Source: Acidobacteriota bacterium (lineage in GTDB: Bacteria; Acidobacteriota; Blastocatellia; Pyrinomonadales; Pyrinomonadaceae). From it: a stretch of 64,000 bases of DNA. Under the pieces are notes generated by a model. It had not been told where the DNA came from and searched no databases. It saw nothing but the letters and a program-made list of their open reading frames with translations. Location: the NCBI GenBank assembly GCA_016713675.1, contig JADJOS010000001.1:868001-932000 (forward strand). Reading direction: 5' to 3'. Shown here piece by piece: positions 1 through 7,570 of the stretch (the first letter of the stretch is position 1; every line of letters begins with the position of its first letter). A program made the translations under genes and the position numbers.

Positions 1-180
1 CCGCTCCGGCCACGCCGACCTTGGGCCTGAAGAAGTGCTTCGCCTGTAGAGCATGTTCCGGTGAAACCGCCAGCCTCTTGCCCTTACCTCGCATTCGATC
101 TGTTCGTGTTGCAGCCCGCCGTGCTTCAAATAGCTCTCGCAGGCGTCATCTATCATTTTTTGTGGAATATCTTCTCGCAT
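1..180 (-). CDS. Partial hypothetical protein, runs off the left edge
   Basis: Reading leftward from an ATG at 180, sixty codons are open to the window edge with no stop. The peptide starts MREDIPQKMIDDACESYLKH and continues with a basic stretch containing RGWRFHRNMLYRR. A purine-rich GAGGAG lies just upstream of the ATG (182-190), which supports this start. The gene is 27 bases downstream of the neighbouring leftward gene, so the two are probably co-transcribed. I do not recognise the family. The short acidic N-terminus followed by a basic, aromatic-rich segment suggests a small nucleic-acid-binding or phage-type accessory protein, but that is only an impression. The long opposite-strand frame over 61-249 looks like a shadow. 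Confidence 0.5.
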   Translation of the reverse strand, partial: MREDIPQKMIDDACESYLKHGGLQHEQIECEVRARGWRFHRNMLYRRSTSSGPRSAWPER

Positions 181-207
181 AACTCCTCGCGGCCATGCCG
201 CTATGTT

Positions 208-591
208 TCAGCCTTGGCGTTTTCGCCCGATGTATGTGACAGCCTTTAGGTCCAGCATCAACAAGCCGTCCTCGATGACCGGTGTGTTGAACATCAACGT
301 CCGCTCGATCTCGATGCCGTAGCGTTTACAGAATCGGTTCGCTCGCAATAAACGGTACTTGTCTCGAAAATTCGACCTGAACGGGATCGCCTTTGGATGT
401 CGCGGATGCACCGGCCGAACGCCGATCATTCGTTCTTTCCGCTTATACAACAGCATCGCGGCGTTCGGATCGCCCAGATCTTTCATCGCCTTCGCCCCAA
501 GAGATATCTGCCCGACACGGCTCATCGTCACGCGCAATTCGCCGTAGTCTGTGCGCGGCCCGTATTCGAACTCTTCCCATTCTTCTTCCAT
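208..591 (-). CDS. Hypothetical protein next to repeat arrays
   Basis: A 127-residue protein beginning MEEEWEEFEYGPR, with an acidic N-terminus and a basic middle rich in Arg, Lys and His (residues 50-95). I do not recognise a family. The reading frame stays open up to 930, but the upstream residues look like translated non-coding DNA and cover a repeat array. The ATG at 591 is preceded by GAGGGACC at a suitable distance, whereas the in-frame ATG at 606 has no ribosome-binding site, so I chose 591. It is the first gene of a leftward pair with the gene ending at the window edge, and it faces away from two iteron-like arrays (694-769 and 924-1021). This makes a mobile-element or phage-remnant gene plausible. 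Confidence 0.5.
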   Translation of the reverse strand: MEEEWEEFEYGPRTDYGELRVTMSRVGQISLGAKAMKDLGDPNAAMLLYKRKERMIGVRPVHPRHPKAIPFRSNFRDKYRLLRANRFCKRYGIEIERTLMFNTPVIEDGLLMLDLKAVTYIGRKRQG

Positions 592-693
592 AATTTGGTC
601 CCTCATTTTCAAACAAAAGATCTGCGGGCGAAAAATGCCCGTAAATAAACGTTGGCGCATTTCGACTACCAATTTAAAGCCGACTTTTCGCGC

Positions 694-769
694 TTTGACG
701 TACTTTGCAGGTTTTGTATCAAAATGCAGGTTTTGACGTACTTTGCAGGCTTTGTCGTATAACGCAGAG
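694..769. repeat. Four tandem 19-bp iteron-like repeats
   Basis: Units start at 694, 713, 732 and 751, exactly 19 bases apart. Units 1 and 3 are identical over 18 bases (TTTGACGTACTTTGCAGG). Units 2 and 4 keep the TTTG start and the GCAG near the end. The alternation of near-identical (1,3) and diverged (2,4) copies suggests a duplicated 38-bp pair. The array lies upstream of the leftward gene at 208-591. Such tandem repeats usually bind a replication initiator, transposase or repressor; which of these applies cannot be told here. Confidence 0.7.
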
Positions 770-923
770 CGTGCAGACGGGCTGAGCCGGTTAGCAGATG
801 CCAAAAATGATGGGCGAAAAAATGGGAAAATTGGAAAGCCGTTGATCGCTGGAAAGCGATGGGAAAATACCTTTTTTTGGACACGATACTCTTGACGAGA
901 GGTAAAGATCGGCAAAAAACCAA

Positions 924-1021
924 TTGTCACAGACCGGTTTCGGATTGTCGCTGATGCACTTTTGCGTTGTCGCAGACCATCGAAATAGTTGTCGCAAATG
1001 ATCTCAAGACTGTCGCACGTT
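924..1021. repeat. Five phased TTGTCGC repeats, possible transposon end
   Basis: Copies of a 12-mer with core TTGTCRC begin at 924, 945, 967, 989 and 1010, spaced 21, 22, 22 and 21 bases, so every copy faces the same side of the helix. The last copy begins CTGTCGCA instead of TTGTCGC. The same architecture with the same variant last copy recurs at 31548-31646. Arrays of oriented sites about two turns apart are typical of the ends of TnsB/TniA/MuA-type transposons. No transposase gene is visible in this window, so the assignment is inferred. Confidence 0.65.
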
Positions 1022-1166
1022 CAAGCAGATCCGCCTCCGGCCTCCGGTCTCCCGTCGTCCGTCTTCTTCACGCCTTGCATCTTTTCCTGATTTGGTTCAA
1101 AATTCGCGGTAACCCAACCGTTTAGACAAGTTAGCACTAGCAAAATTTAAGGCAGCGAGGACCGTT

Positions 1167-2966
1167 ATGAATCTATTCAGGACCAAGTCGATCTCACAAA
1201 TTCAGGCCGATGCCGCCGTCGGCTTGACCGAACATGCACAGGCCCATGCACAGGCCGGAACGCTCCGCCGCACCCTCGGCGTTTTTGACCTGACGCTCAT
1301 GGGCATCGCCGCCATCATCGGTGCCGGCATCTTTGCCATGGTCGGCAAGGCCTCGTACAACGGCGGCCCCGCGGTCGCTCTGCTGTTTGTCTTTACGGCC
1401 ACTGCGTGTGCTTTCTCGGCACTTTGCTATGCCGAATTCGCCTCACGGATCCCGGTCGCGGGCTCGGCATATACCTACGCATATGCATCTATGGGCGAGT
1501 TTATCGCCTGGATAATCGGCTGGGACCTGATCGTCGAATACGCCATCGGAAACATCGCCGTCGCCATCTCGTGGAGCGATTATTTTACGGGCCTCATGAA
1601 AGGTTACGGCATCGAGATTCCGCTGCATTTCACGATGGATTTCCTGACCGCAAAACGCGGTTACGCTGCCGCGACCGAGGCCATCACCGGCGGTGCTACT
1701 GCCGAGGCTCTGACAGCCGCCTGTGACGCCAAGGACGCCGTCGTAAGCTGTGCCCAAATGGACGGCTATTCCGCCTGGCTCAATGCCCCGCACATCGGTT
1801 CGATGCCGATTGTCGCCGACCTGCCGGCATCGATGATCGTTGTCCTGATCACCAGCCTCGTATATATCGGCATTCGAGAATCAAAATTTGCGTCGAACAT
1901 AATGACCGTTCTCAAGGTCGCCATCATTCTGCTCGTCATCTTCCTCGGCCTCAATTACGTCAATCCGGCCAACTGGTCGCCATTTGCACCGAACGGTGTC
2001 GAAGGCGTGCTCAAGGGCGTGTCGGCCGTATTTTTTGCATACATCGGGTTTGACGCCCTCTCGACGACCGCCGAGGAATGTAAGAATCCGCGGCGTGACC
2101 TGCCGATAGCGATGATCCTCTCCTTGGTGATCTGTACGATACTCTACATTGCGATCGCCCTCGTTCTGACCGGCATGGTCAGCTATACCAAGCTCGACGT
2201 CGGCGATCCGCTCGCTTTCGTCTTCGGCCCCGAAGGTGCAAATATTCCGTGGGTCGCGGGCATCATCGCTGTCAGTGCCGTGATCGCCCTGGCAACGGTC
2301 TTTCTCGTCTTTCAGATCGGCCAGCCGCGTCTGTGGATGGCGATGAGCCGCGACGGCCTGCTGCCGCGCATCTTTTCGTCGATCCATCCGAAATTCAACA
2401 CGCCGTGGTTCGCGACCATCATTACCGGCATCGTTGTCGCTATTCCCGCCCTGTTCATGAACCTGACAGAGGTCACCGATCTTGCCAGCATCGGCACGCT
2501 CTTTGCGTTTGTCGTCGTCTGTGCAGGTGTTTTGTTCAAGGAAAAAGAGTTTAAGGAGAGCGGCACCCGATTCGTGCCGTACATCAATTCGCAGTTTCTC
2601 TTGCCCGTTATCCTGATCATCGTCGGCTATACCATCTATTATTTCAGCCCGACGTTTTACAGCGATCTGATAACGATCGTTCCCAAGGACGGCGAGTCGA
2701 TGCTCGGTGCGTTCTCGCACAAGATACCGATGATATTTTTTGTCATCGTTTCCGTCGTTCTGGTCTTTCTCAGCCTGACCAAGAAACTCTCGCTGATACC
2801 GATCCTCGGCCTGCTCTCATGTCTCTATCTGATGACCGAGCTCGGCGTGACGAACTGGATCCGCTTCGGTGCCTGGCTGCTCGTCGGTATGGTCATCTAC
2901 TTTCTCTACGGCAATAAGCACAGCCGCCTCAACCGTGCCGCCGAAGACGCCGAACCGGCCGCATAG
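1167..2966 (+). CDS. APC superfamily amino acid permease (cationic amino acid transporter type)
   Basis: A 599-residue integral membrane protein. The N-terminal cytoplasmic segment (1-35) is followed by the first transmembrane segment with IGAGIFAMVG (residues 52-61), the broken-helix substrate-binding motif of the APC family. PVAGSAYTYAY near residue 97 and FFAYIGFDALSTTAEE near 291 are the conserved TM3 and TM6-7 signatures of the YfnA/CAT subgroup. About 12-14 hydrophobic segments are present, and an insertion around residues 155-210 with paired cysteines probably forms an external loop. Proton- or sodium-coupled amino acid uptake across the inner membrane is the expected role, but the substrate cannot be read from sequence. 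A GAGG lies 7-8 bases before the ATG. A strong hairpin follows the stop. Confidence 0.92.
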   Translation: MNLFRTKSISQIQADAAVGLTEHAQAHAQAGTLRRTLGVFDLTLMGIAAIIGAGIFAMVGKASYNGGPAVALLFVFTATACAFSALCYAEFASRIPVAGSAYTYAYASMGEFIAWIIGWDLIVEYAIGNIAVAISWSDYFTGLMKGYGIEIPLHFTMDFLTAKRGYAAATEAITGGATAEALTAACDAKDAVVSCAQMDGYSAWLNAPHIGSMPIVADLPASMIVVLITSLVYIGIRESKFASNIMTVLKVAIILLVIFLGLNYVNPANWSPFAPNGVEGVLKGVSAVFFAYIGFDALSTTAEECKNPRRDLPIAMILSLVICTILYIAIALVLTGMVSYTKLDVGDPLAFVFGPEGANIPWVAGIIAVSAVIALATVFLVFQIGQPRLWMAMSRDGLLPRIFSSIHPKFNTPWFATIITGIVVAIPALFMNLTEVTDLASIGTLFAFVVVCAGVLFKEKEFKESGTRFVPYINSQFLLPVILIIVGYTIYYFSPTFYSDLITIVPKDGESMLGAFSHKIPMIFFVIVSVVLVFLSLTKKLSLIPILGLLSCLYLMTELGVTNWIRFGAWLLVGMVIYFLYGNKHSRLNRAAEDAEPAA

Positions 2967-2977
2967 CCGATCTATCG

Positions 2978-3013
2978 ACCGCCGTCAGCCGCTGCTCTGC
3001 GGCTGACGGCGGT
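2978..3013 (+). terminator. Hairpin terminator after the permease gene
   Basis: A 15-bp perfect stem (ACCGCCGTCAGCCGC and its complement) with a six-base loop begins 12 bases after the permease stop. The following bases are only moderately T-rich, so it may act as a weak or factor-assisted terminator or protect the mRNA 3' end. Confidence 0.6.
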
Positions 3014-3112
3014 GCATTACAATTCTTTACATACTAACCAAAACCAAATGAGGTAGACTTGCGTCTTAGCTATTGGATATCACATTGTTAGTTTAGTTTA
3101 GGAGCAATTTAT

Positions 3113-3658
3113 ATGAAGAAGAATCTCGTTCTCGCAGCCTTTTTCTCGCTGTTCGTTATGGCGATCTCGGCCTCGGCACAGACCGCCAATTTCAGCGGCA
3201 CCTGGAACCTCGACCTCGCTAAATCTAAGCTCTCGGACCGCGAAAAGGCCAGTATCAAGTCTCAAACATTGACCGTGACTCAAACCGCGGCCGATATTAC
3301 GGTCGTGACCGCAACTGTACGCAATGAACCGCCAGCCGGTGCACCGGCCGGAGGCCCTCCGGGAGGCGGCCGAATGGGCGGCGGAAGTCCGGACGGCTCA
3401 ACAACCTACACGCTCGACGGCAAAGAAGTTAAGTCGGAGGTGACGACCGGAATGGGAAGCATGCAGGTCTCGACCAAGGCAAAACTCGACGGCCAAAAAA
3501 TCGCGATCACACGAACGACCTCAACGCCAATGGGTGACCGCACTTCGAGCGAAACATGGTCGCTCGGCACCGACGGCACGCTCTCGATCGAATCGCAGCG
3601 ACCGAACCGCGACGGCGGCATGGACACCTCGACCAAGGTATTCACAAAAAAGCAGTAG
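3113..3658 (+). CDS. Small secreted beta-rich protein
   Basis: A 181-residue protein with a classical signal peptide (MKKNLVLAAFFSLF... with cleavage after SASA-Q, about residue 22). The mature part begins with FSGTWNLDLAKSKL, a motif at the start of many small lipocalin-like secreted proteins in Acidobacteriota, and then alternates short beta strands rich in Thr and Val. A Gly/Pro-rich low-complexity insert occupies about residues 75-95. An AGGAG ribosome-binding site precedes the ATG. Function is unknown. The fold guess (small beta-barrel in the periplasm) rests on strand pattern and the GTW motif only. It stands alone between the permease and a convergent DHH-family gene. Confidence 0.8.
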   Translation: MKKNLVLAAFFSLFVMAISASAQTANFSGTWNLDLAKSKLSDREKASIKSQTLTVTQTAADITVVTATVRNEPPAGAPAGGPPGGGRMGGGSPDGSTTYTLDGKEVKSEVTTGMGSMQVSTKAKLDGQKIAITRTTSTPMGDRTSSETWSLGTDGTLSIESQRPNRDGGMDTSTKVFTKKQ

Positions 3659-3675
3659 TTGATTGAGTATAAAAT

Positions 3676-3706
3676 AAAAAAGGGCGGCTCTCGGGCCGCC
3701 TTTTTT
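3676..3706. terminator. Bidirectional intrinsic terminator
   Basis: A GGCGGC/GCCGCC stem flanked by A6 on the left and T6 on the right lies between two convergent genes (stops at 3658 and 3713). The symmetrical A and T tracts let it terminate transcription from both sides. Confidence 0.85.
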
Positions 3707-3712
3707 ATTTGG

Positions 3713-4672
3713 CTAGTCGGCGAATTGCAATTCCTCGATGATCTCGGCCATGTATTTTTTTCCGAGATCGAGATCTTCGGGTTTGAGGCTCACCGCACCG
3801 ACCACCGCGTGCCCGCCGCCGCCGTAGCGTTCGCAGATCTCGGCGATGTTATGCGTCCTCGGACGCGGCGCCCACGGATTTGAACCGACCGAGATCTTGG
3901 TCCGGAAAGAGCTCTGGCTCAACGAAACAACGTACGTAACCTCAGGGTGAAAATAGTACGGAATAAATTTGTTGTAACCCTCTACCCCAGTGCCCGTCAG
4001 GTCAAAATGCACAACGCCCCGCTCAGCGGTCGAACGGTTTTTGACCAGCTCGACCGTGCTCCAGTGCTGTTCGAGTATGGGTGTCAATTTGGTTTGGATC
4101 GCCTCGCTCCCGACTATGTCATCCAGCGACATTTTCGTGAGCATCTTGATTATCTCCTCAACGAACGCCGGGTCCTTTTCGCCCTCGATCACCTGCATCA
4201 ATTTTAGTGCGGACGATCGAAGCTCGACACACTGAGCAGGCGATTCATACAACGCCCCGTCAATGATATGCGCCCAATGGATTAGTTCGGCAAGCGATTC
4301 GTCCTCGAACCCGAACTTCTCCTTAGCGATACGTGCGATAAACTCAGCACACGACTTGCTCGTCGTATCGAGGAACTTCTTGCCCGACGTATCGGCCAGA
4401 AAATGCTCCTCGTCGGGCTTGGTCAAAAACGCCGATTGATGATGATCGAACCACCAATTTAAACGCTCGTCCGGGCAATATTTAAAATCAACAATAGCAT
4501 TCTCGTCGCCGTCAAACTGCTCTTTGTCAAAGGCATTACCGGCACGATGCATCGTTGGTGTATAGGCAACGTCGGCGGTCGGATCGACGGTGGCACGATA
4601 GAATTTTGTAAAGATCGCGGCTGACGACACTCCGTCAAAACAATTGCCGTGATAAAGTATTCTGAGTTTCAT
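3713..4672 (-). CDS. DHH-family phosphoesterase
   Basis: A 319-residue protein starting MKLRILYHGNCFDGVSSA. Visible family marks are the N-terminal GNCFDGVSSAAI region (metal-site Asp), DFKYCPDERLNWWFDHHQS with the name-giving DHH motif (about residues 65-85), and a C-terminal DHHA1-type glycine-rich GGGGHAVVGA motif near residue 285 that contacts the phosphate. The family includes nanoRNases, RecJ-type exonucleases and cyclic-dinucleotide phosphodiesterases, all Mn-dependent. There is no PAS/GGDEF or other accessory domain, so an oligonucleotide or small phosphoester substrate is likely. An upstream in-frame codon at 4702 is possible, but 4672 matches the family start and leaves a 72-base divergent promoter region toward the acetyltransferase. 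Confidence 0.85.
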   Translation of the reverse strand: MKLRILYHGNCFDGVSSAAIFTKFYRATVDPTADVAYTPTMHRAGNAFDKEQFDGDENAIVDFKYCPDERLNWWFDHHQSAFLTKPDEEHFLADTSGKKFLDTTSKSCAEFIARIAKEKFGFEDESLAELIHWAHIIDGALYESPAQCVELRSSALKLMQVIEGEKDPAFVEEIIKMLTKMSLDDIVGSEAIQTKLTPILEQHWSTVELVKNRSTAERGVVHFDLTGTGVEGYNKFIPYYFHPEVTYVVSLSQSSFRTKISVGSNPWAPRPRTHNIAEICERYGGGGHAVVGAVSLKPEDLDLGKKYMAEIIEELQFAD

Positions 4673-4744
4673 AAGATCCAAATATTGCGTATCGCAAAAC
4701 ATTTTAGGCTAGAGGACGAAGCGCGTTTCGTCAAGGAATCGAAT

Positions 4745-5191
4745 ATGAATATCAGGCTCGCCCGCCGCGAGGACGCACAATATTTTGTCGAATTTAACCA
4801 GGCGATGGCCTTAGAGACCGAGGGCAAAACACTCGATCAAACCGTCATCGAAACCGCCGTCAAAGCCGTCTTTGACGACCCCAATAAGGGCTTCTATGTC
4901 GTTGCCGAGGATGGTGGTGTCATTGTAGGCGGCCTGATGGTCACTTATGAATGGAGTGACTGGCGCAACGCATGGTGGTGGTGGATACAGAGCGTATTCA
5001 TACGACCTGAAGCACGCGGAAAGCGAGTCTATAGTCAGCTAAATGATTTCGTCAAGGAAAGAGCAATAGCGGCCGGAAATATATATGGAATTAGGCTTTA
5101 CGTAGAAACTGAAAACGTCCACGCCCAACGCGTCTACGAAAAGGTCGGCATGGAACAGTCGCATTACCTCATGTACCACGAGGAGCTATGA
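4745..5191 (+). CDS. GNAT-family N-acetyltransferase
   Basis: A 148-residue protein with the full GNAT layout: N-terminal IRLARREDA strand-helix, central strands with GGVIVGGLMV, the acetyl-CoA-binding region VFIRPEARGKRVYSQL (residues 87-102, an R/Q-x-x-G-x-A-type pyrophosphate loop), and the C-terminal RLYVETENVHAQRVYEKVGM (motif B with Tyr). The substrate is unknown. The start at 4745 has AAGGAA upstream; an open frame to 4649 would overlap the divergent DHH gene and is unlikely. The stop overlaps the next start by four bases, so the two genes are translationally coupled. Confidence 0.88.
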   Translation: MNIRLARREDAQYFVEFNQAMALETEGKTLDQTVIETAVKAVFDDPNKGFYVVAEDGGVIVGGLMVTYEWSDWRNAWWWWIQSVFIRPEARGKRVYSQLNDFVKERAIAAGNIYGIRLYVETENVHAQRVYEKVGMEQSHYLMYHEEL

Positions 5192-5472
5192 CCACTATCA
5201 GCGAAGCCGAATTCGCCCGCATCTGCGATGGAATTTATGAGGATCGCGAGAGTATAATCAGACACAATCCGATCGGTCCGCCCGACGAGATCTTGCTTTG
5301 GATGCTTCTCAGCTGCCTGATCAGTTATTTGAATCTCAGCGATGTTGAGACTCCGTGTTTCAACAACAAACCAGATGCTGACACCTATCGCAATGCGATA
5401 CATTTTGTATTGAACGAGCGGAAGGAGGATACTTTTGAGGTCAACGGATATCTCCTGAGATTGACGAATTGA
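5188..5472 (+). CDS. Small hypothetical protein coupled to the acetyltransferase
   Basis: A 94-residue protein with no recognised domain. It starts in a four-base ATGA overlap with the acetyltransferase, which supports expression. The sequence is mostly helical, with an acidic N-terminus, a hydrophobic LLWMLLSCLISYL segment (about residues 36-48) that may be a buried helix rather than a membrane anchor, and a mixed C-terminus. The pattern resembles small uncharacterised cytoplasmic proteins encoded beside GNAT enzymes. No function can be assigned. Confidence 0.65.
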   Translation: MTTISEAEFARICDGIYEDRESIIRHNPIGPPDEILLWMLLSCLISYLNLSDVETPCFNNKPDADTYRNAIHFVLNERKEDTFEVNGYLLRLTN

Positions 5473-5477
5473 ACTAA

Positions 5478-6170
5478 ATGATCGTAGCGAAATTTCCACT
5501 TACACCATTCCAGCAAAACACCCGGGTCGTTGCGTGCCAAAAGACGAAGCTAGCGATATGTATCGATCCGGGCGAACGGTCTGATGAACTGGTTGCTTAC
5601 ATCAATACTCGCGGACTGACGCTCCAGGCGATAACGCTGACTCACGGCCATCTCGATCACATTGGCGGCACAGCAGACCTTAAAAAGAGCTTTCCCGATG
5701 CCGAAATCCTGCTGCACATAGATGACGAAGATCTCTACTACGGGCTTCCTCAACAGCCTCTGATGATGGGAATGCCTGCCTCACAGCTCGCTGCTCTAGG
5801 ATTTGCCTACGACGCCCCGCCCAAACTAACCAGAAATTGGAAACATGGCGAAACGTATGACGTTGGTGAACTACGCTTCTCCGTCCGACATTGTCCCGGC
5901 CACACTCGCGGCCATGTCGTACTCGCTGAAGAAACCGAAAAGCAGGTGTTCGTTGGCGATTGCCTGTTTCAGGGCTCGATCGGCAGGACCGATTTGCCGG
6001 GCGGCGATTACGACACACTTATCAAGTCGATCACGGAACAGATAATGACGCTTGACGACGAAACAGTCGTGTATTCAGGCCATGGCCCCGAGACCACGGT
6101 CGACCGCGAACGCACATCTAATCCGTTCCTTACCGGCGTCTATCAACCCGCTCGCGGACGATATATGTAA
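5478..6170 (+). CDS. MBL-fold metallo-hydrolase (glyoxalase II-like)
   Basis: A 230-residue metallo-beta-lactamase-fold hydrolase. The metal motifs are in order: THGHLDHIGG (HxHxDH, about residues 55-64), CPGHTRGH (about 138-145), the bridging Asp in VGDCLFQGSIGRTDLPGG, and a final SGHGPET (about 200). This matches the YcbL/GloB2 subgroup, usually annotated as hydroxyacylglutathione-hydrolase-like, which hydrolyses thioesters and binds two Zn/Fe ions. It begins five bases after the small hypothetical gene and is the last gene of this three-gene unit. A hairpin terminator follows. Cytoplasmic; the true substrate is unknown, since glutathione use in this lineage is uncertain. Confidence 0.88.
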   Translation: MIVAKFPLTPFQQNTRVVACQKTKLAICIDPGERSDELVAYINTRGLTLQAITLTHGHLDHIGGTADLKKSFPDAEILLHIDDEDLYYGLPQQPLMMGMPASQLAALGFAYDAPPKLTRNWKHGETYDVGELRFSVRHCPGHTRGHVVLAEETEKQVFVGDCLFQGSIGRTDLPGGDYDTLIKSITEQIMTLDDETVVYSGHGPETTVDRERTSNPFLTGVYQPARGRYM

Positions 6171-6180
6171 CAAATATGCA

Positions 6181-6214
6181 AAGAGAGGCGTGTTAAAACA
6201 CGCCCCTCTTTTCT
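6181..6214. terminator. Intrinsic terminator between convergent genes
   Basis: The stem AAGAG-GGCGTGT pairs with ACACGCC-CTCTT around a short A-rich loop and is followed by TTTTCTC. It serves the MBL-fold hydrolase and, on the other strand, the aldolase gene ending at 6232. Confidence 0.8.
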
Positions 6215-6231
6215 CACGTTCAATCGAATAA

Positions 6232-7308
6232 CTATGCGACCGTTATCTCATTATCGAGATAAACGTTCTGAATAGCATTGAGCAATTCGACGCCCTCGGC
6301 CATCGGTCGCTGGAATGCTTTGCGTCCCGAGATCAAGCCGGTGCCGCCGCCGCGTTTGTTGACAACCGCGGTACGAACCGCATCAGCGAGATCGCTTTCG
6401 CCTTTAGATTCGCCGCCCGAATTGATCAGGCCGCAACGTCCCATATAACAATTCGCCACTTGATAACGCACGAGATCGATCGGGTTATCGCTTGTAAGCT
6501 CAGAATAGACCTTCTTGTGCGTTTTGCCGTAGCTGCCGCTTTGATTAAGGGCGTTATAACCACCGTTACGTTCCGGCAGTTTCTGTTTGATAATATCCGC
6601 CTGGATCGTTACGCCGAGATGGTTGGCCTGTCCCGTCAGATCAGCGGCCGTATGCATATCGCCTTCGGAGGTCTTGAACGCCGAATTACGCAGATAGCAC
6701 CACAGGATCGTCGCCATGCCGAGTTCGTGTGCGTAGGCAAATGCCTCCGCGACCTCAGTGATCTGACGCGTTGATTGATCGCTCCCAAAGTAGATCGTCG
6801 CTCCGACCGCAATGGCGCCCATATTGTGTGCCTGTTCGACCGTTCCGAACATAACCTGATCGAACTGGTTTGGATACGTCATCAATTCGTTGTGGTTGAT
6901 CTTAACGATAAACGGTATCTTGTGCGCATATTTACGTGCTACCGAACCAAGTACGCCGTAGGTCGACGCGACACCATTGCAGCCGCCCTCGATCGCGAGT
7001 TTGACGATGTTCTCCGGATCGAAATACATCGGGTTCGGTGCAAAGCTCGCTCCGCCCGAATGCTCGATACCCTGATCGACCGGCAGGATCGAAACATAAC
7101 CGGTGCCGCCAAGTCGGCCATGATCGTGCAATGTTTGAAGTGATCTCAATACGCGAGGATTCCGATCGGACTGCGACCAAACACGGTCGACAAAATCGCC
7201 GCCCGGTACATGAATATTCTCTTTTGGAATGGTAGTGGATACGTGGTTCAAGAGCGTGTCGGCTTCATCGCCCAATAGCGCTTGAATTTTACTATGGTCA
7301 ACAGACAT
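6232..7308 (-). CDS. fbaB: Class I fructose-bisphosphate aldolase, archaeal (DhnA/FbaB) type
   Basis: A 358-residue protein of the DeoC/FbaB aldolase family, which cleaves fructose 1,6-bisphosphate to triose phosphates through a lysine Schiff base. Supporting segments are ILPVDQGIEHSGG (about residues 76-88), PFIVKINHNE, YFGSDQSTRQ, and the Schiff-base region TIQADIIKQKLP with its conserved lysine near residue 239. The C-terminal GLISGRKAFQRP phosphate loop is intact. The length matches the family. AGGAG precedes the ATG at the correct distance. It is a single-gene unit in the glycolysis/gluconeogenesis pathway and probably replaces a class II enzyme, as in several Acidobacteriota and archaea. 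Confidence 0.93.
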   Translation of the reverse strand: MSVDHSKIQALLGDEADTLLNHVSTTIPKENIHVPGGDFVDRVWSQSDRNPRVLRSLQTLHDHGRLGGTGYVSILPVDQGIEHSGGASFAPNPMYFDPENIVKLAIEGGCNGVASTYGVLGSVARKYAHKIPFIVKINHNELMTYPNQFDQVMFGTVEQAHNMGAIAVGATIYFGSDQSTRQITEVAEAFAYAHELGMATILWCYLRNSAFKTSEGDMHTAADLTGQANHLGVTIQADIIKQKLPERNGGYNALNQSGSYGKTHKKVYSELTSDNPIDLVRYQVANCYMGRCGLINSGGESKGESDLADAVRTAVVNKRGGGTGLISGRKAFQRPMAEGVELLNAIQNVYLDNEITVA

Positions 7309-7570
7309 TATTGATCTCCTAATTTAATTAAAGTTTTGTTAAAACAAACTGCTTTTTGAGAATTATACCACAAGGCCAAACCAACGCATCGAATACAAAA
7401 AAGGCCGGGCATCTCGTCCAAGCCGCTGATAGTTGCAGACGGTTTGTATGAACGTAGAGTTGAAATCCTAGATTAGTTTTGCTAAGTTTTCCAACGAAGC
7501 AGCCATTTCAACTTGAAGTATTTCCACAGTGTTGAGGTTGTGGATCAATTTTCAGAGAGAGGAGAAAAAC

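Noticed and set aside
592..930. N-terminal extension of the leftward gene at 208-591
   Set aside because: The extension covers the 19-bp repeat array and has low-quality residues; the ATG at 591 has a good ribosome-binding site.
924..1021. Possible CRISPR array
   Set aside because: Repeats of about 12 bases at a 21-22-base period leave only about 10 bases between copies, too short for CRISPR spacers. No cas gene is present anywhere in the window.
1881..2720. A 279-codon leftward open frame opposite the permease gene
   Set aside because: The composition (Asp/Arg/Gly-rich, no hydrophobic core) is that of an antisense shadow of a membrane protein gene.
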